This document shows, in pieces, positions 22,050-34,362 of a stretch of DNA of 60,000 bases. Below the pieces are notes generated by a model that worked only from the letters and a program-made list of their open reading frames with translations, was not told where the DNA came from and did not search any database. Numbering within the stretch: position 1 is the first letter of the stretch; the number at the start of each line of letters is the position of its first letter. The stretch is from Cryptomeria japonica (lineage: Eukaryota; Streptophyta; Pinopsida; Cupressales; Cupressaceae). Made by a program: the position numbers and the translations under genes. The stretch covers positions 658,022,292 to 658,082,291 of the forward strand of contig NC_081414.1 in NCBI RefSeq assembly GCF_030272615.1. Direction: 5' to 3'.

Positions 22050-23350
22050 CCAGAATGGATAACTCTGATGATTGGATCATTTATAGTGGTTATTCACATC
22101 ACATGACCGGTGATTAGAGAAAATTTCTTTCCCTACAGGAATTTGATGGTGGCATTGTCATATTTGGCAATGACTCACCCTATATCATTAAAGGTAAGGG
22201 AGTTATTTCTCTTAATGGGAAGAGAAGTGTTGACGATGTCTATTGGGTTGAAGGCCTAAAGCACAATCTGTTAAGTGTGGCATAAGTTAATGACAGAGGA
22301 TACCCACTAGAGTTTAGAAATTGAATGTGCAAAATCTCTGACAACAAAGGTGAATTGATTGCAACCGGGAAACAGACCAGAGGTAATCTATTTCATCTCA
22401 ATCCTAAAGTTAGCAATTGTTTGATTGCAAAAATGGATGATAGCTGGCTTTGGCATAGGATATTTTGTCATATAAATTTTGACAATATTGTTAAAGTAAG
22501 CAAGTCTAAGATAGTAAGACGTCTCCCTCAACAAGACAAACTGGTTAATGCTCTTTGTAAAGAATGTCAACTAGGAAATATGACTTCTTCAACTTTTAAG
22601 ACCAATTCCTTCTCAGTAGAGCACTTGTTAGATTTGGTTCATACAAACCTATGTGGACCAATAATAACAAGAAGCATTCAAGGTGACAGATACTTCATGT
22701 TCTTCATTGATGATTGTTCAAAGATGATGTGGGTCACATTCTTGAAGGTTAAGAATGAAGCTTTTGGTAAATTCAAAAGCATTCAGAGCCTTAGCTAAGA
22801 AAGAGAGTGGCAAAAAGATAAATGTCTAAGAACAGATCAAGGCGGTGAATTTACTTCTGCAGAGTTCACTAAATATTGTGATGATAATGGTATCAAGCGA
22901 CAACTTTCTACACCAAGGACACCACAACAGAATGGTATAGTAGAGAGAATCAACCAGTCAGTGGTTGAAGCTGCTAGAACTATCTTGATACAAGGAGGTG
23001 TATCAAAAACATTTTGGAAAGAAGTTGTAAGTACAACTATGTACACAATGAATCAAGTTCTGGTAAAAAGAGGTAAGGACAAGACCCCATATGAGTACTA
23101 GTATGGGAGATCACCTGATATTAGCTATTTTAAGATATTTGGAAGAAAATGTTTTATTAAAAGAGGTGATTACATAAGTAAGTTTGAAGCTAAGAGTGAT
23201 GAAGGCATATTTCTTGGCTATTCCACCAAGAGTAAGGCCTATAAATGCTTCAACAACTGGACACAAAAAATTGTTGAGGGTCCTGATGTTCATGTAGATG
23301 AATGTCCTAAAATTTCAAAAGGAACCAGTTCTGAGAAGAAGGATGAAGAT
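22050..23350 (+). pseudogene. Protease and integrase of the copia element
   Basis: The protease motif is WIIYSGYSHHMTGD near 22,070; the catalytic Asp of DSG is now Tyr. The pre-integrase HHCC zinc region (WLWHRIFCHINFDN, CKECQLGNM) lies at 22,440-22,580. In the integrase core the first Asp is Asn (LVHTNLCGP, near 22,645), the second is in RTDQGGEF (about 22,835) and the Glu in GIVERINQS (about 22,940). Stops occur at 22,117, 22,284, 22,322, 22,797 and 23,099. The order protease, integrase, RT defines copia. Confidence 0.88.
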
Positions 23351-23365
23351 CCTTGCATTTTTCTT

Positions 23366-25134
23366 TTGGAACCTAAACCTATTAAATCAGAAATCGGTAA
23401 AGCAAATCCTAATGTACTTTTTCAACTGGAACAAATAAATTCAGAAGAAGATGACAATGAAGAAGCTAAACCTAAAGAGAATGATCATGTTATTCCTAGG
23501 TATGTGAGACTGAATCATAGTTCCAAACAAATAATTGGGGATAAGGATGCTGGAGTACTAACTAGAAGGAGAATAAGAGAGAACTCTTACATCATATCTA
23601 CCTTTGAACCTAGAAATGCTAAGGAGTCATTTGGTGATGATCATTGGGTGAAAGCTATGCAGGAGGAGTTGGATCAAATTGAGAAGAACAACACTTGGAC
23701 CCTAGTACCCTGACCAGTAAACAAGAATGTTATAGGTACTAAATGGGTGTTCATAAACAAGCTAAATGAAAATGGTGTAGTAATTATCAATAAGGCGAGA
23801 TTAGTACGCAAAGGTTATGCACAAGAAGAAGGAGAAGATTATGGAGAAAATTTTGCACCAGTAGAAAGACTGGAAGGTGTTAGAACACTACTTGCATTTG
23901 TAGCTCATAAGAAGTTTAAGGTATACCATATGGATGTCAAGTCTGCATTCTTGAATGGGATACTAGAAGAAGAGGTTTATATAGAGCATCCTGATGGTTA
24001 TGCATTGACAGATAAAGAAGACATGGTATACAAATTGCATAAAGATTTTTATGGATTAAAGCAGGCACCTTGAGCATGCTATGAATGGCTTCATACTTAT
24101 CTGATGAAGATAGGCTTTGCTAGAACTATTGATGACATCAACATTTATCTCAAGTCTGAAGTAGATGAAATACAAGTCAGTGAAGTATTTGTTGATGACA
24201 TTATATTTAGAGGTAATGATGACATGAGTAATTGTTTTGTAGATGAAATGAAGAATGAAATTGAGATGTCATTAGTAGGGGAAATAAAAAAATTCATAGA
24301 CTTACAGATACAATAGATGAAAAATGGTATTTTCATTACTCAATCCAAGCATGTGAAAGAGGTTTTGAAGACTTTTGGTATGAGTGACTGTAAACTAGTT
24401 GGAACCCCACTGGTTACAGGTTTTAAATTTTCCAAGGAAGATACATCTAAGTTTGTAGATGAAAAGGAATATAGGTCAATGATTGGCAAATTACACTATG
24501 TTGTTCACAGTCAACTGGATATTTCCCATGCAGTTGTTATTGTTGCTAGATTTCAGAACAATCCAAAGGAGGCACATCTGATGGCAACCAAGAGAATATT
24601 TAGTTATCTAAAAGGCACTATTGACTATGGTATCCATATGGTGGATATTTTGACTTCAAAGCATACACAAATGCTGATTGGGCAGGAAATATTGATGACC
24701 AGAAGAGTACTACCAGTGGAGCATTCTTTCTGGGAAGAAGGCTAGTCTCATGCAGCAGTAAAAAGTAGAGTTGCACTTCACAATCTATTGTTGAAGCTGA
24801 GTATGTAGCAACTTAAATGAATTGCACACAATCTATGTGGATGAGGCACATTTTGGAAGGTTTGAAGATGAAAATCTTAGAACCTATAAAGATTTTGTGT
24901 GATAATACAAGTGCAATAAAAATTTCTAAAAATCCTATTTTGCACACAAGGACTAAGCACATTGAATTGAAATATCACTTCTTGAGGGGGAAAGTTCAAA
25001 GTAAAGATGTTATCTTGGAGCATGTTTCTACCAAGGATCTACTTGCAAATATATTTACCAAGCCTTCGCCTAAGACCACTTTCGAGTATCTTAGAAGTCA
25101 ATTAGGGGTTGTCCATGTTCATGAAGTTAGTTGA
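23366..25134 (+). pseudogene. Reverse transcriptase and RNase H of the copia element
   Basis: The RT starts after a charged linker: NNTWTLVP, NKARLVRKGYAQ, DVKSAFLNG (catalytic Asp near 23,935), FYGLKQAP at 24,050 and the FVDD box near 24,190. RNase H follows: ADW box near 24,670 in a shifted frame, QSIVEAEYVA near 24,790 and CDNTSAIKISKNP near 24,905, with LRGKVQSKDVILEHVST close to the end. Stops lie at 23,712, 24,072, 24,314 and 24,816, and a frame change near 24,650. Confidence 0.9.
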
Positions 25135-25516
25135 GAATGATGTTGATTGCATCAGTCCCTTAATCACTTGTAGAATTTTACATGGATTGATGAAGAAGTG
25201 GATGTATTCCATAGGGGGAGCATCAAGTTGCAGAATGTTGTTGATGCACAGTGAGAGAAGAATTACATGTTTTACTTTCACTTTGGCATTGTTGTCAAAG
25301 TGGGACAAGAATTGTAGGATTGAGGAGAATAATTATGTGTCTGATTAGGTGAATACTTGGTAATGTAAACTAGGACTCCTATTCACCAACGGGACACTGA
25401 AGGCACACAGAGCAAGGGGAATACTTGGTAATGTAAACTAGGATTCCTATTCACCAATCTCAGCAATAATCAGAGGCATTGCTATTTGTATTGCCATGAA
25501 TGCCAAAGGCGAAGAT
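25135..25516 (+). other. 3' untranslated part and polypurine tract of the copia element
   Basis: This is non-coding. A 40-base phrase beginning GAATACTTGGTAATGTAAAC appears twice (25,352 and 25,419), separated by 67 bases. The tract AAAGGCGAAGAT (25,505-25,516) abuts the 3' LTR. Confidence 0.75.
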
Positions 25517-26954
25517 TGTTGGCATTTTGAGTTTATTTTAATTTTGCATAGAGATTGCATTAGTGATATGTTGTCATTGATGTCAATTGAACCAGAAATG
25601 GTATTCATGTTATTGCTAATATTTTTATTTTTTATATTGGCTAAGTAACCGGTAAGAAGAGATGTGTGGAAGATGTTGTAAACTGGTATGTAAAGTTTGT
25701 GAATTGAACTAGTGAACTAGTGTAAAGGGTTAAACATTTATATGGTTTCTAACCGGTAAACCCTATTAGCTGTTAAACCCTAACTGATCAAGTTTGTTGG
25801 TTTATTATTTGATGAGCGGTAATGATGAAGACATGTGTGATCATTGTATGAGGATAAATTAAAAATTGTTTTGGCCCATTTGCTTATTGTCTAGGGAAGG
25901 AGCAAAGTGGATTGCATTTAATGCGCAACGTGTGATGAGTTACAAAGTCCAATGGAGTGGTGATCATGGAGCGGTTGGAATTTTCTTGAAGAATGTGAAG
26001 AGATTGTCATGATTTCTAAAGATTGAACCGACTTGTTTGTAATCTCAATGATGAGAATTAGGTTTTTGTTGTGTTACTAATCTAATTGATTTCTATTTAA
26101 GGTCGATGAAGTTATTTGTAAAGTTTGTTGGCAAGATTGGTAGAAAACCTGTTGAGTGTGCAGTTTCCCAACTAGTGAATGGATCTGCACTTTGAGTGAA
26201 GGCAGATTGAAGCTTAGAAGGATCTGATCAAGCAAATATAGTGCTACTTAGATAGATCAAGAAAACCTGTTGTTTTCTAACAATTACAACAGAAGTAAAA
26301 TCCCTTAACTGGGTAAGCTCTAACAAGCTTGGTTACTCATTAAATCCTCTATCAAGGTGGTCCATTAGCTTGGATTCTTAAATCCTCCAACGAGGTTACT
26401 CCTAATAGGGTATTGTGCTTTTAATCAAGGCATATTTGTAAATCCCTTAACCATGTGATTCCTAACCAGAATTAGTTCTTAATAGGACTTATTGTAAAGC
26501 TTTAATAGGCTTGGCTCCTAACAGTGCGAACTTCAAAAGAGTTCAAATAGATATCCTTGTGAGTCTCATCTCACCGTGGTTTTTACCTATTTGGGTTTTC
26601 CACGTATAAACATTTGTGTCAAGTGGTGAATGCTTTTGTGGTTGTGATCTTATTTATTGATGTGGTTAATTTCTGATATGGCATGTTATGTAGAAGCATT
26701 GAGAGATGAATATGTTGAGTTGTGATTAAGCATTGTTGATGTTTACAAGATTGAAGTTGTTTACTGTTAAAGTTGTCATAACAGTTAAACCAGTTGATGT
26801 CAAGTATCCTTATGAATATTGATTTTGACTGAGATATGTTTATTTTGTTTGACTGAGTTTGAGTTTGGGAACTTTGTATCAGTTTTTCAATATACTGATT
26901 GACCCCCCTACTCTCAGTATTCTACCGAATACTTATTCTTTCATCATACCATTA
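25517..26954 (+). repeat. 3' LTR of the copia element
   Basis: The 1438-bp LTR begins TGTTGGCATTTTGAG and ends ACCATTA, where the 5' copy has ACCATCA. By eye the two LTRs differ at scattered single bases throughout, so the insertion is not recent. Confidence 0.9.
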
Positions 26955-29140
26955 GAACGCTCTGCATCATCATCTGCCTTAATGGTTATCTTTTTGCTAT
27001 AATCCACTGATTCTACTGCATATCCCAATGTTGTGACCAACTGCAAGGTTCATATATTCAAGCCGGCTCCATTATTAATCAAGACTCACTTGATTCTGTG
27101 TTGGTTTACAAATCCTTCAATGTGAAGGGATGAGTTGTGTGGTTGTTGGAATGAAGTGTTGTCACTTTCAGAAAAAGTAACGCATGGTGATGACTTGAGA
27201 CTACCAACCATGGCTTTAAATTGATCCATGTTGAGGTTGGTGGGGACTGATGCTTCTTGGAGAGCTTGAGCCAAGATCATTTTGTGTGAGATGGATAAGC
27301 GCAAAAGCTCTAATATGGATATGAGTGCAGGCATTTTATCAAATTGTTCCACAAGATTATATTGCCTGGGCAGGGGTGTTGTTCCTTGTGGTGCTGCTTG
27401 AATGGTAATCTTGCTACGATGCATAACAATATTGCATGCAGGATTTGGATCTTTGATTGTGAGGGTTGCAACTTGTTCATCAGTGTCATAGAGGTGATTC
27501 ACAGTATAATTATAGGCATCTTGTGTATAATTAGTTGTAGTATCCATGTTTCACCCTGAGGTGGAAGGATCCCTTTGATCATGTGATGGAAGTGGATTCT
27601 CGAACATTAGATGATTGTCATTTGATGTTTTAGGGTCATGTCCTTCTATTTCAATTTCTCCTTTGTTAATCAGATCTTGAACAAGATCTTTCAGTCAATG
27701 GCAATTGCTCGTCTTATGCCCTTTCCCTTGGTGGAATTCATAATGTTCATTATCTCCCCACCATGGGAGTTTGACCTAAGGTTCATAGTTAGATGTTTTT
27801 GGTAAGGTCACAAGATTGGAAGAGACCAATTGATGCAATATTGTTTCGATGGGTTCCCCTAAGGGTGTGTATGTGCATTTTGGTTTGTAGTTTTGTTGTC
27901 ATTGTCTTGGTTCCTCTTGTGGTGCATTGCAACCTTAATTTTGTGGATGAGTGATGGTGTTGTTTTTAGGAGGGGGAATCTGGCCCTCGAATATGACCAC
28001 GGGTTGTGCAATCTTTATTGTTCGTGCATCCACTACCCCGTCATTGACGACGTTCTTATTTTTGTTCCAAAAGTTGGGTTTATCACTATTATAACATGGA
28101 CGAGGGTCGTCTTTTGGCTCATTGTAGATTTTGATAAGTCCCTTTTTGATAAGGGCTCATTCACATATTAATCCTTGAGTGATCATTTCTTCAAAGGATT
28201 GTGTACCCTTCATGTCTAAATGGAATTCCATCTCATTATTCAAGTTGGAAATGAATATTTCCACTAGTTCTTGTTCAAGCAAATGAAGAGAACGTCTACT
28301 AGATAGCTACCTCTGCCATTGTAGGAAAGTTGAGAATAACTCCCCTGGTTTTTGTTTGGTGTTGCATAAATCTACCATGGTAACATCTCATTCTATGTTG
28401 TCTGAATAATGAGCAATGAACTTTTGCACTAGTTCCTTGAATGTTATGATGCAACCTGGTAATCGGGGAAACCATTGTGTGGTTGTGCCTCCCAAACTCT
28501 GAGGAAAGAGGTGCATTAGATAGGTGTCCTCATAGGCCACCTCTAAACAAGCTAAGTGAAATTATCGGACATGATCTCTAGGGTCTCCTTTTCCCCTATA
28601 CTTTTTGAACATGGGTATTTCAAACCCTCACAGAAAAGGTGGCATATGCATGTTCCTATCAAAGGGATAGGGACAAATATCATTAAGTAAAAACCGGGTA
28701 GTCTTCACACCACTATTGAGTTGTTGAGTGAGATTTTCTACCTATTGTCTCAACATGTTTATTTCTATAGGAGGAGGAGGCGGGGGATTCCCTTGATGAT
28801 TAAGGTTATATCAAAAGTAATCTCTACCTCTTCCACCATCATTACGGCTATGTTGTTTTGATGTCTTCCGTATCTATGCGGTATCAAAGTTAGAGGGTAG
28901 CTTAGCACCCTCTTGGGAAAGTCTTAGAAAATGGGCATCTACATTGTTTCTAAGGATTTTGTCAAAAAATCTATTGAACTTGGGATTGTATTATGCTCTT
29001 TTTATATCTTCGAGAGTTGGAGTGCTAGGATCTTCATCATTTGTGCCTCCTCCAATGGCTTCTTAAAAATCAATGAGGTTTTCTTCCTCCTCATCTTCGA
29101 TCTCTGGTTGTTGATTTCTCATTGATCTTGTTTGAGCCAT
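26955..29140 (-). pseudogene. gag and N-terminal protease half of element B
   Basis: The start is taken at the ATG at 29,140 (MAQTRSMRNQQPEIED), the first of the readable frame. A retrotransposon capsid domain follows around 28,620-28,370 (GDPRDHVR, YLMHLFPQSLGG, TQWFPRLPG). A CCHH knuckle comes near 27,720 (HYEFHQGKGHKTSNCH), with its first Cys changed to His or Tyr. The long frame at 27,547-27,086 (DLVEQFDKMPALISILELLR-like) aligns with residues 95-260 of the element A ORF. The protease motif near 27,070 is LINNGAGLN, with the catalytic Asp lost. The frame runs into the copia insertion and resumes at 19,540. More than ten stops are present. Confidence 0.85.
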
Positions 29141-32016
29141 GTTGTTTGAAATTTTTGAGGTTGGTGAAAGTGATTATGAGTTGGTGATGAAATGTTTGAT
29201 GGAAGACAAATGTTTTGTGAAATGTTTAGAAGATGGATCTCTACCACTGAAGTTTGGATGTTACCAAAGTTCTTTGTGAATTGCCCTTTATGTTTTCAAC
29301 ACTTTTGATGTGATAAGGTATAGCAAGGTTTGAGATGTGTTAAAAACCAAGCTACCTAGAAATGAGAGGATACACTCATAAACTAGTTTTAACTTGTGTA
29401 TAAATGCCTCTTAGGATGATTGATCCTAGATGTAGAGACACTCTAAAAGTGATTTGTTGGTTTGATTTAAGCAATATTTAAAGAACTTAGGACAAGACCT
29501 TTTTGTGTTTTGAGAGTTGAATGGTTTTTGTGATGTGCGAGGTGAAAGTGGATAAAATATGGACCTCAATAAAAACTTTCTGTCACAAAGGGGGTTTCTA
29601 CTTCTTCCTCTCTCTCAGAAGTTGGTGGTTCTCCTCGAGCTATGTTGTAGGTTATACAGATTTTTGGAAAGAAAGAAGGGTTGATCTTGCCCCCTTTATT
29701 TTTGTGATAATTCAAGGCTCTATACTGAGTAAACTCTCTATCCTTCAAAGGCTCTTTGTCGAATTCGTTGGATTTTCCTTGAAGATATAAATGCATATGA
29801 TGCAAGAAGGCTCTGTGTGAGAGAAAAAAAATTCTATTGATATAGAAAAAATTCCTTCTTTTGGTAAGAGCTTTTGAACTCAATTGTCTCTTTTTCAATG
29901 TAGTTTTTTTATGAAGACTCCTTTTTCTCAAAATATGAGTGATGGTCATACAAATTGATACTTTGTTTCACTTTTTTATGTTTGTTTTTGTTGGTCAAGT
30001 TTGATGTAAAATTGTGTTGGATGAATACTTGGTTTAAATTTGTTTCGAATCTCTTTGACAAGAAAACAGAGCAAGCACACAAGCACAACAATCTTGCCTC
30101 AAAAGGCACAATATGTGTGGGTCTCAATCAACCCAATTATGAACTTTTTGACCCTTTTTCAAATGTTTTTGTATGTTTTTCCAAAATCCTAAAGTCAGCT
30201 CAAATTGTTACTGGTTTGACACAAGATGAATACAATTCAAACACACTTTATTCCTAAGGTCAATGGCCAGTTGTGATATTTTCAGCACTCATCTTGATAA
30301 TTCTTCAACTTTGGTACTGCATACCTTCTGAATCCCACTCTGGCAGGTAAGGATGTGATATACTAAGTCTTGCATGAGCATAATAGATAGATGATCCCTA
30401 TGATAGGAGAGTCGCCACTTTTATCAAGCTACAAGTAGCCTTTTAAAAAGCCTTGTTTCTACTTAAAGAAATATGTATGGTGAGTGTCTTGGGAGGAAAA
30501 CCATCTATGCTCTTGCACTGAAATTTTCACAAATATCCTCAATAAATAGAATGGGTGGGCTTCTATAATAAAAGGTGTCTAGTAACATTTGATGTTTTAG
30601 GACATAAGTTCATTCTACAGTGACTCACTTAAGAGCCTTGTAATTTGTGATGGGGCCCATATGTCCTTTCGACAAGTTACACTATAGAAATAGCTATACC
30701 CAAGGCTATAGCTTTCACTCTCACCTGATTTCTATAGAGGTTCAAAGGATTTACTGTGCAAGGTCGTTCCCAAGAGTGATGTGTCTCTTGGCAGGCCTCT
30801 CTAAAAAATATAAAATTTTGAGTGTTACTAACATTTTTCTCTTGCACCTAGGACCATGAGAGCCAAGGGAGAGAATAGTGTGTGTTAGAAGTAGGACCAC
30901 TCTACATTTCTTTTTGCACAAGTGTGCCAAACACTGAAAACACTTGTTCTTTTTAACTGATTTATTGCAATGTGATTTAGATGCTATTTGGAGATGTTGC
31001 TCCAACAAACATGGTGTATTTTTTAATCCCTCAAAGCAATATGTTGTCTAACTAGGAAAATGGAAATCCTGGTCAACCAAATTGAAGCACATTTTTGCTT
31101 GAAGTAAAATCATTGTGTGTAAACAAAAATGGACAAATTGTTTGTTCTTTTTAACTTACAAAATGAAATGTTGATTGTGAATTTTTAGCCTTGCAAGAAA
31201 TGAAATTTGCTTGTTTGTTTTAAGCCCAAAATGAAAATTTGTTCCTAACTTGCAAGAAAACAAAGTTTGTTTGTTTGAGTTTGTGGTTCTTTTTAACTTG
31301 TAAGATGAAGTTCTTTTTAAGCACCAAACTGAAAATTTGATTGATTTTTATAACCCAAAATGAAAAGTGAAGTTGTTTTTAATCCAAAAAGGGAAAGTAA
31401 ATTCTTTTTAATCCAACTTTAAAACAAAGTTAGAAAGCAAAAAGAAATTAAAATTCCTAACTTAACTCCTCAAATCCTGCAAAGAAGTTAGCAAAAAACC
31501 TGCACAATAAAAAAAAATTGTTAGTGAAATGAAGGTCTTGGTGGGCTTCTACAAGCCTAAAATTTTGATTTTTCGGTTACATAATATTTTTTTGCTACTC
31601 TTTGTTACAATAGCACTACTCTGTGTAAACACGGAAGCAATACTTTAATACAAATGCGCTAAATGACTGAAAAAAGTGCTAAAAGAATGCCAAAGGCACT
31701 ATGAAATGGACAAAAGCGTTAAATTAATCTGTCAAACAGAAAGAAAATTTTGTCAAACAGAGAGCGCAAAAGCGCTAAACTAGTGACAATATTGCTATTT
31801 AGAGAACAATAGCGCTAAAACAAGGACATAGGCGCTAATTTATAGACAAACGTGCTAATTGACCAATAGAAGCGCTAAATCTCCAAATTTCGAAGGTGCT
31901 AAAACTTGTTCAATAGCACTAAAACACAACCTGTGTGTGAAATTCAACAGTTTTCAAAAAGGTTAGTAGTTTCATGATCATAAGGTTACATGTTTGATTC
32001 ATGTTGGGTTCACCAA
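29141..32016 (-). other. 5' leader of element B
   Basis: This 2.9-kb stretch between primer-binding site and gag start has no convincing gene. The 127-codon minus frame at 29,949-29,566 is rich in Lys and Phe and has no domain I recognise. From 31,140 to 31,440 words like GTTCTTTTTAACTTG recur. From 31,608 to 31,925 there is an AGCGCT motif array. The primer-binding site TTTGGTGAACCCAACATG lies directly against the LTR (32,017-32,000). Confidence 0.65.
31608..31925 (-). repeat. Degenerate TTTAGCGCT motif array in the leader of element B
   Basis: About 13 copies of AGCGCTAAA and variants (GTGCTAAA, AGCACTAAA, GGCGCTAAT) are spaced by 12-30 unrelated bases. They lie 90-410 bases downstream of the primer-binding site in element orientation. 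Many copies hold the palindrome AGCGCT. The position matches the GCGTCTGTG array after the element A LTR. Confidence 0.75.
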
Positions 32017-32017
32017 A

Positions 32018-33078
32018 TGATGCACTGCAAAAAGGATGTTAGGAACACACAAGACAATCACAGTCAAACGTTAGTGTTAGTAGTATCAATCATAAATGAA
32101 ATATGAAGGAAACTACAATCTTAAGCATGCATATCAAGAGACATATCAAACACATCAAAGAAAGCATACAAAAATTAAGAAAAGATACAAAACACTCCCA
32201 AATACTCTCAAACATGCTCATAGCTCCTCCTCCCTTGTTCAACTCCTCTCCAAGTTCCACATGAGTGTAGCCCTCAGCTTTTTGCACTACTATGGAAGTC
32301 TTATGGAGATTCAAGTTTTATGAAAATGATTAAAAGAGTATGCAAATACAAGCTAAATATGAAAAAGCCTAATTAAGCTATATTGATTTTAACCAAAATA
32401 ACATTGTAGATTATGATTTACTCCTAAAATGCTCTCTCAATTTTAGTATAGATTAGATGCATACAAGATTTTTTGATCTGGATTATGAAGGAATGGGCTC
32501 TATTTATAGAAAAAATAGAGAAATGGATGGTTGAGATTTAGTAATCTCAACAAGGGTTAGGATTGATGGGTTTATGATCCATGTGAAGGCTTTCAACCCA
32601 ATCCCAGGATGACAAATGTCAACATGAGATGGCTTGAGAGGAGAGGGAAGAAGCATTAAATGCTTGAGATGACATCAAGGTTATCTTGGGAGGTAAGGTT
32701 AGGATTGAGTTGAATGAATAAAGCCATAATCCAATAAATAATGTCTTTATCCAATGGATAAACTCTTGTGCAAGAGTTAGTGAGGATAACCATGGTCAAA
32801 GCAATAAATGCTTGAAGAGACTCATGAGTTAAATGAGGGTTGAGTTAGATGAAAAGTCTCTAACCATGTGGGTGAGTTGAGTTTAACCATTAATGGTCAT
32901 GTAAGAGCCATAAATGGTTATGTAAGAGTCATTAATGGTTTGGAAGACTTTAGGGGTTAACTTGTTGGAGACAAAAAAGCATTTAATGCTTTTCAAAGAC
33001 TTTGAGGCTTTGAGAAGTGACTTCAAGTTGCTTAGGAATGTGACAATATTTAGGAAGTGGATTAGGATAATTTGGAAT
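32018..33078 (-). repeat. Partial 5' LTR of element B
   Basis: This is a close copy of 8032-9090, ending TGCATCA next to the primer-binding site. Homology stops at about 33,078. The first 400 or so bases of the LTR (counterpart of 9,091-12,206 outside the insertion) are not found to the right, so the element is truncated here. Confidence 0.85.
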
Positions 33079-33080
33079 CA

Positions 33081-34349
33081 CTGCAACACCACAAGCAATA
33101 ATACAGTTGATAGATAACTCGGCCATTGTAAGATGGTTAACATAGAAAGCATGAAGGTGAAAATTTTCTTTGTCCCATTTAATAAAACTCAAGAAAATCA
33201 TGATGATAAAAGGAAAAGATTGAAGGTAAATAAAATGGAAGATAAATGTAATAGAGACACAATAGCTTTATTAAAAAATTTAATAAAACATCATACACAA
33301 TACATCTTTTCCTTGTCCCATTTAATAAAACTCAAGAAAATCATGATGATAAAAGGAAAAGATTGAAGGTAAATAAAATGGAAGATAAATGTAATAGAGA
33401 CACAATACCTTTATTAAAAAATTTAATAAAACATCATACACAATACATCTTTTCCTTGTCCCAATTAATAAAACTCAAGAAAATCATGATGATAAAAGGA
33501 AAAGATTGAAGGTAAATAAAATGGAAGATAAATGTAATAGAGACACAATACCTTTAATAAAAAAATTATTTCTGCATAGATCGAGAGAAATTATTTCTGC
33601 ATAGATCGAGAGCTGAAATAAAGTTCACTCTGATTTCACTTGATTTGTTCCCTAAGGATATGATAATGGAAGACTAGATCAAAATATGGAAGGTCATTTA
33701 GATAGAAAATTGGACAGCATAAATAATGATGAATGAAGATATGTAAATGATGTTAGAGGCTTCTGCTTTATAGAATCTCAAGAGGCAAATCAAGGGCTAC
33801 GGTAGATTGATAATGGATGGCTAAAATCAGAATGAAGATTAGAGTTAAACGCAAAGTTATAGTCATGTGACAAGTGTCACTTGATGGATAGAATCTAGGG
33901 TTAGGAGGTACATTAAAGAAATATTTTTATGTGAATGGCTAAGATTAAGAATTTTAGTTTAAAACAAATGGATGAGATGAAAAGTTAGTTTGACTTTTGT
34001 GAAGTGTCTAGATTCAATGAATCGAGACAAGACTTAATTAAACATGTGAAAGAGACACTTGTCATGTGATAAAATTTTTATATTATAATCAATGTGAGCA
34101 ATTTAAAAGGAGGATTGAATGGAGAATAATAATAAAAAGATAAAACAAAATTGTAAAATTAATTAAATAAATAGTAAATATTTATTTAATTAATGAGATC
34201 AAGTGAAGGCCAAAATAATTAAATAATTAATAAATATATATTTAATTATGGGTTGGCATAGAAGGGGATAAATGATGAAATTATTTAAATAAATAATATG
34301 TATTTAATTAAGTAAAATTAAATGTAATTAGGTATGCACAAAAATATAT
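33081..34349 (-). repeat. LTR or LTR fragment of a third Tat-related element
   Basis: In minus orientation it starts TGTAAACATATA at 34,349, directly after a purine tract AAGAAGAGCAAAA (34,362-34,350), with AT-rich ATTTATTTAATTA words as in the other Tat LTRs. A plausible end is TGTTGCA at about 33,081. The internal domain can be followed only about 50 bases further right. It contains the tandem repeat at 33,165-33,563 and a 25-base direct duplication (ending ATAGATCGAGAG) at 33,563-33,612. Confidence 0.55.
33165..33563 (+). repeat. 143-bp tandem repeat, 2.8 copies
   Basis: The landmark CCCATTTAATAAAACTC starts at 33,174 and 33,317, and with one change at 33,460, giving a period of exactly 143 bp. 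Copies are nearly identical, so the expansion is younger than the surrounding LTR sequence. The frames at 33,133-33,366 are by-products. Confidence 0.9.
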
Positions 34350-34362
34350 GTTTACATTTTGC

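Larger units (their letters stand above)
19541..26954 (+). mobile_element. Complete but inactive Ty1/copia retrotransposon
   Basis: This 7414-bp element has two LTRs (19,541-20,984 and 25,517-26,954), a primer-binding site, gag, protease, integrase, RT and RNase H in copia order, and a polypurine tract. A near-perfect 5-bp target duplication flanks it. It sits inside the protease of element B in the opposite orientation, so it is younger than B. Every coding domain carries stops and several catalytic residues are changed. Confidence 0.93.
8032..33078 (-). mobile_element. Tat-clade Ty3/gypsy element B, split by two insertions
   Basis: Reading right to left: partial 5' LTR (33,078-32,018), primer-binding site, 2.9-kb leader, gag (29,140), protease, G-patch, RT, RNase H, archaeal-type RNase H, integrase (ending near 14,334), 2.1-kb 3' region, polypurine tract, 3' LTR (12,206-8032). 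The double RNase H is the mark of the Tat clade. A copia element (19,541-26,954) interrupts the protease and a non-coding LTR element (9119-11,806) interrupts the 3' LTR. All coding parts carry stops and frameshifts. Confidence 0.88.

Noticed and set aside
29566-29949. 127-codon minus-strand frame in the leader of element B
   Set aside because: It lies upstream of gag with biased AT-rich composition and no domain; probably chance.
33133-33366. 77-codon plus-strand frame
   Set aside because: It lies wholly within the 143-bp tandem repeat.
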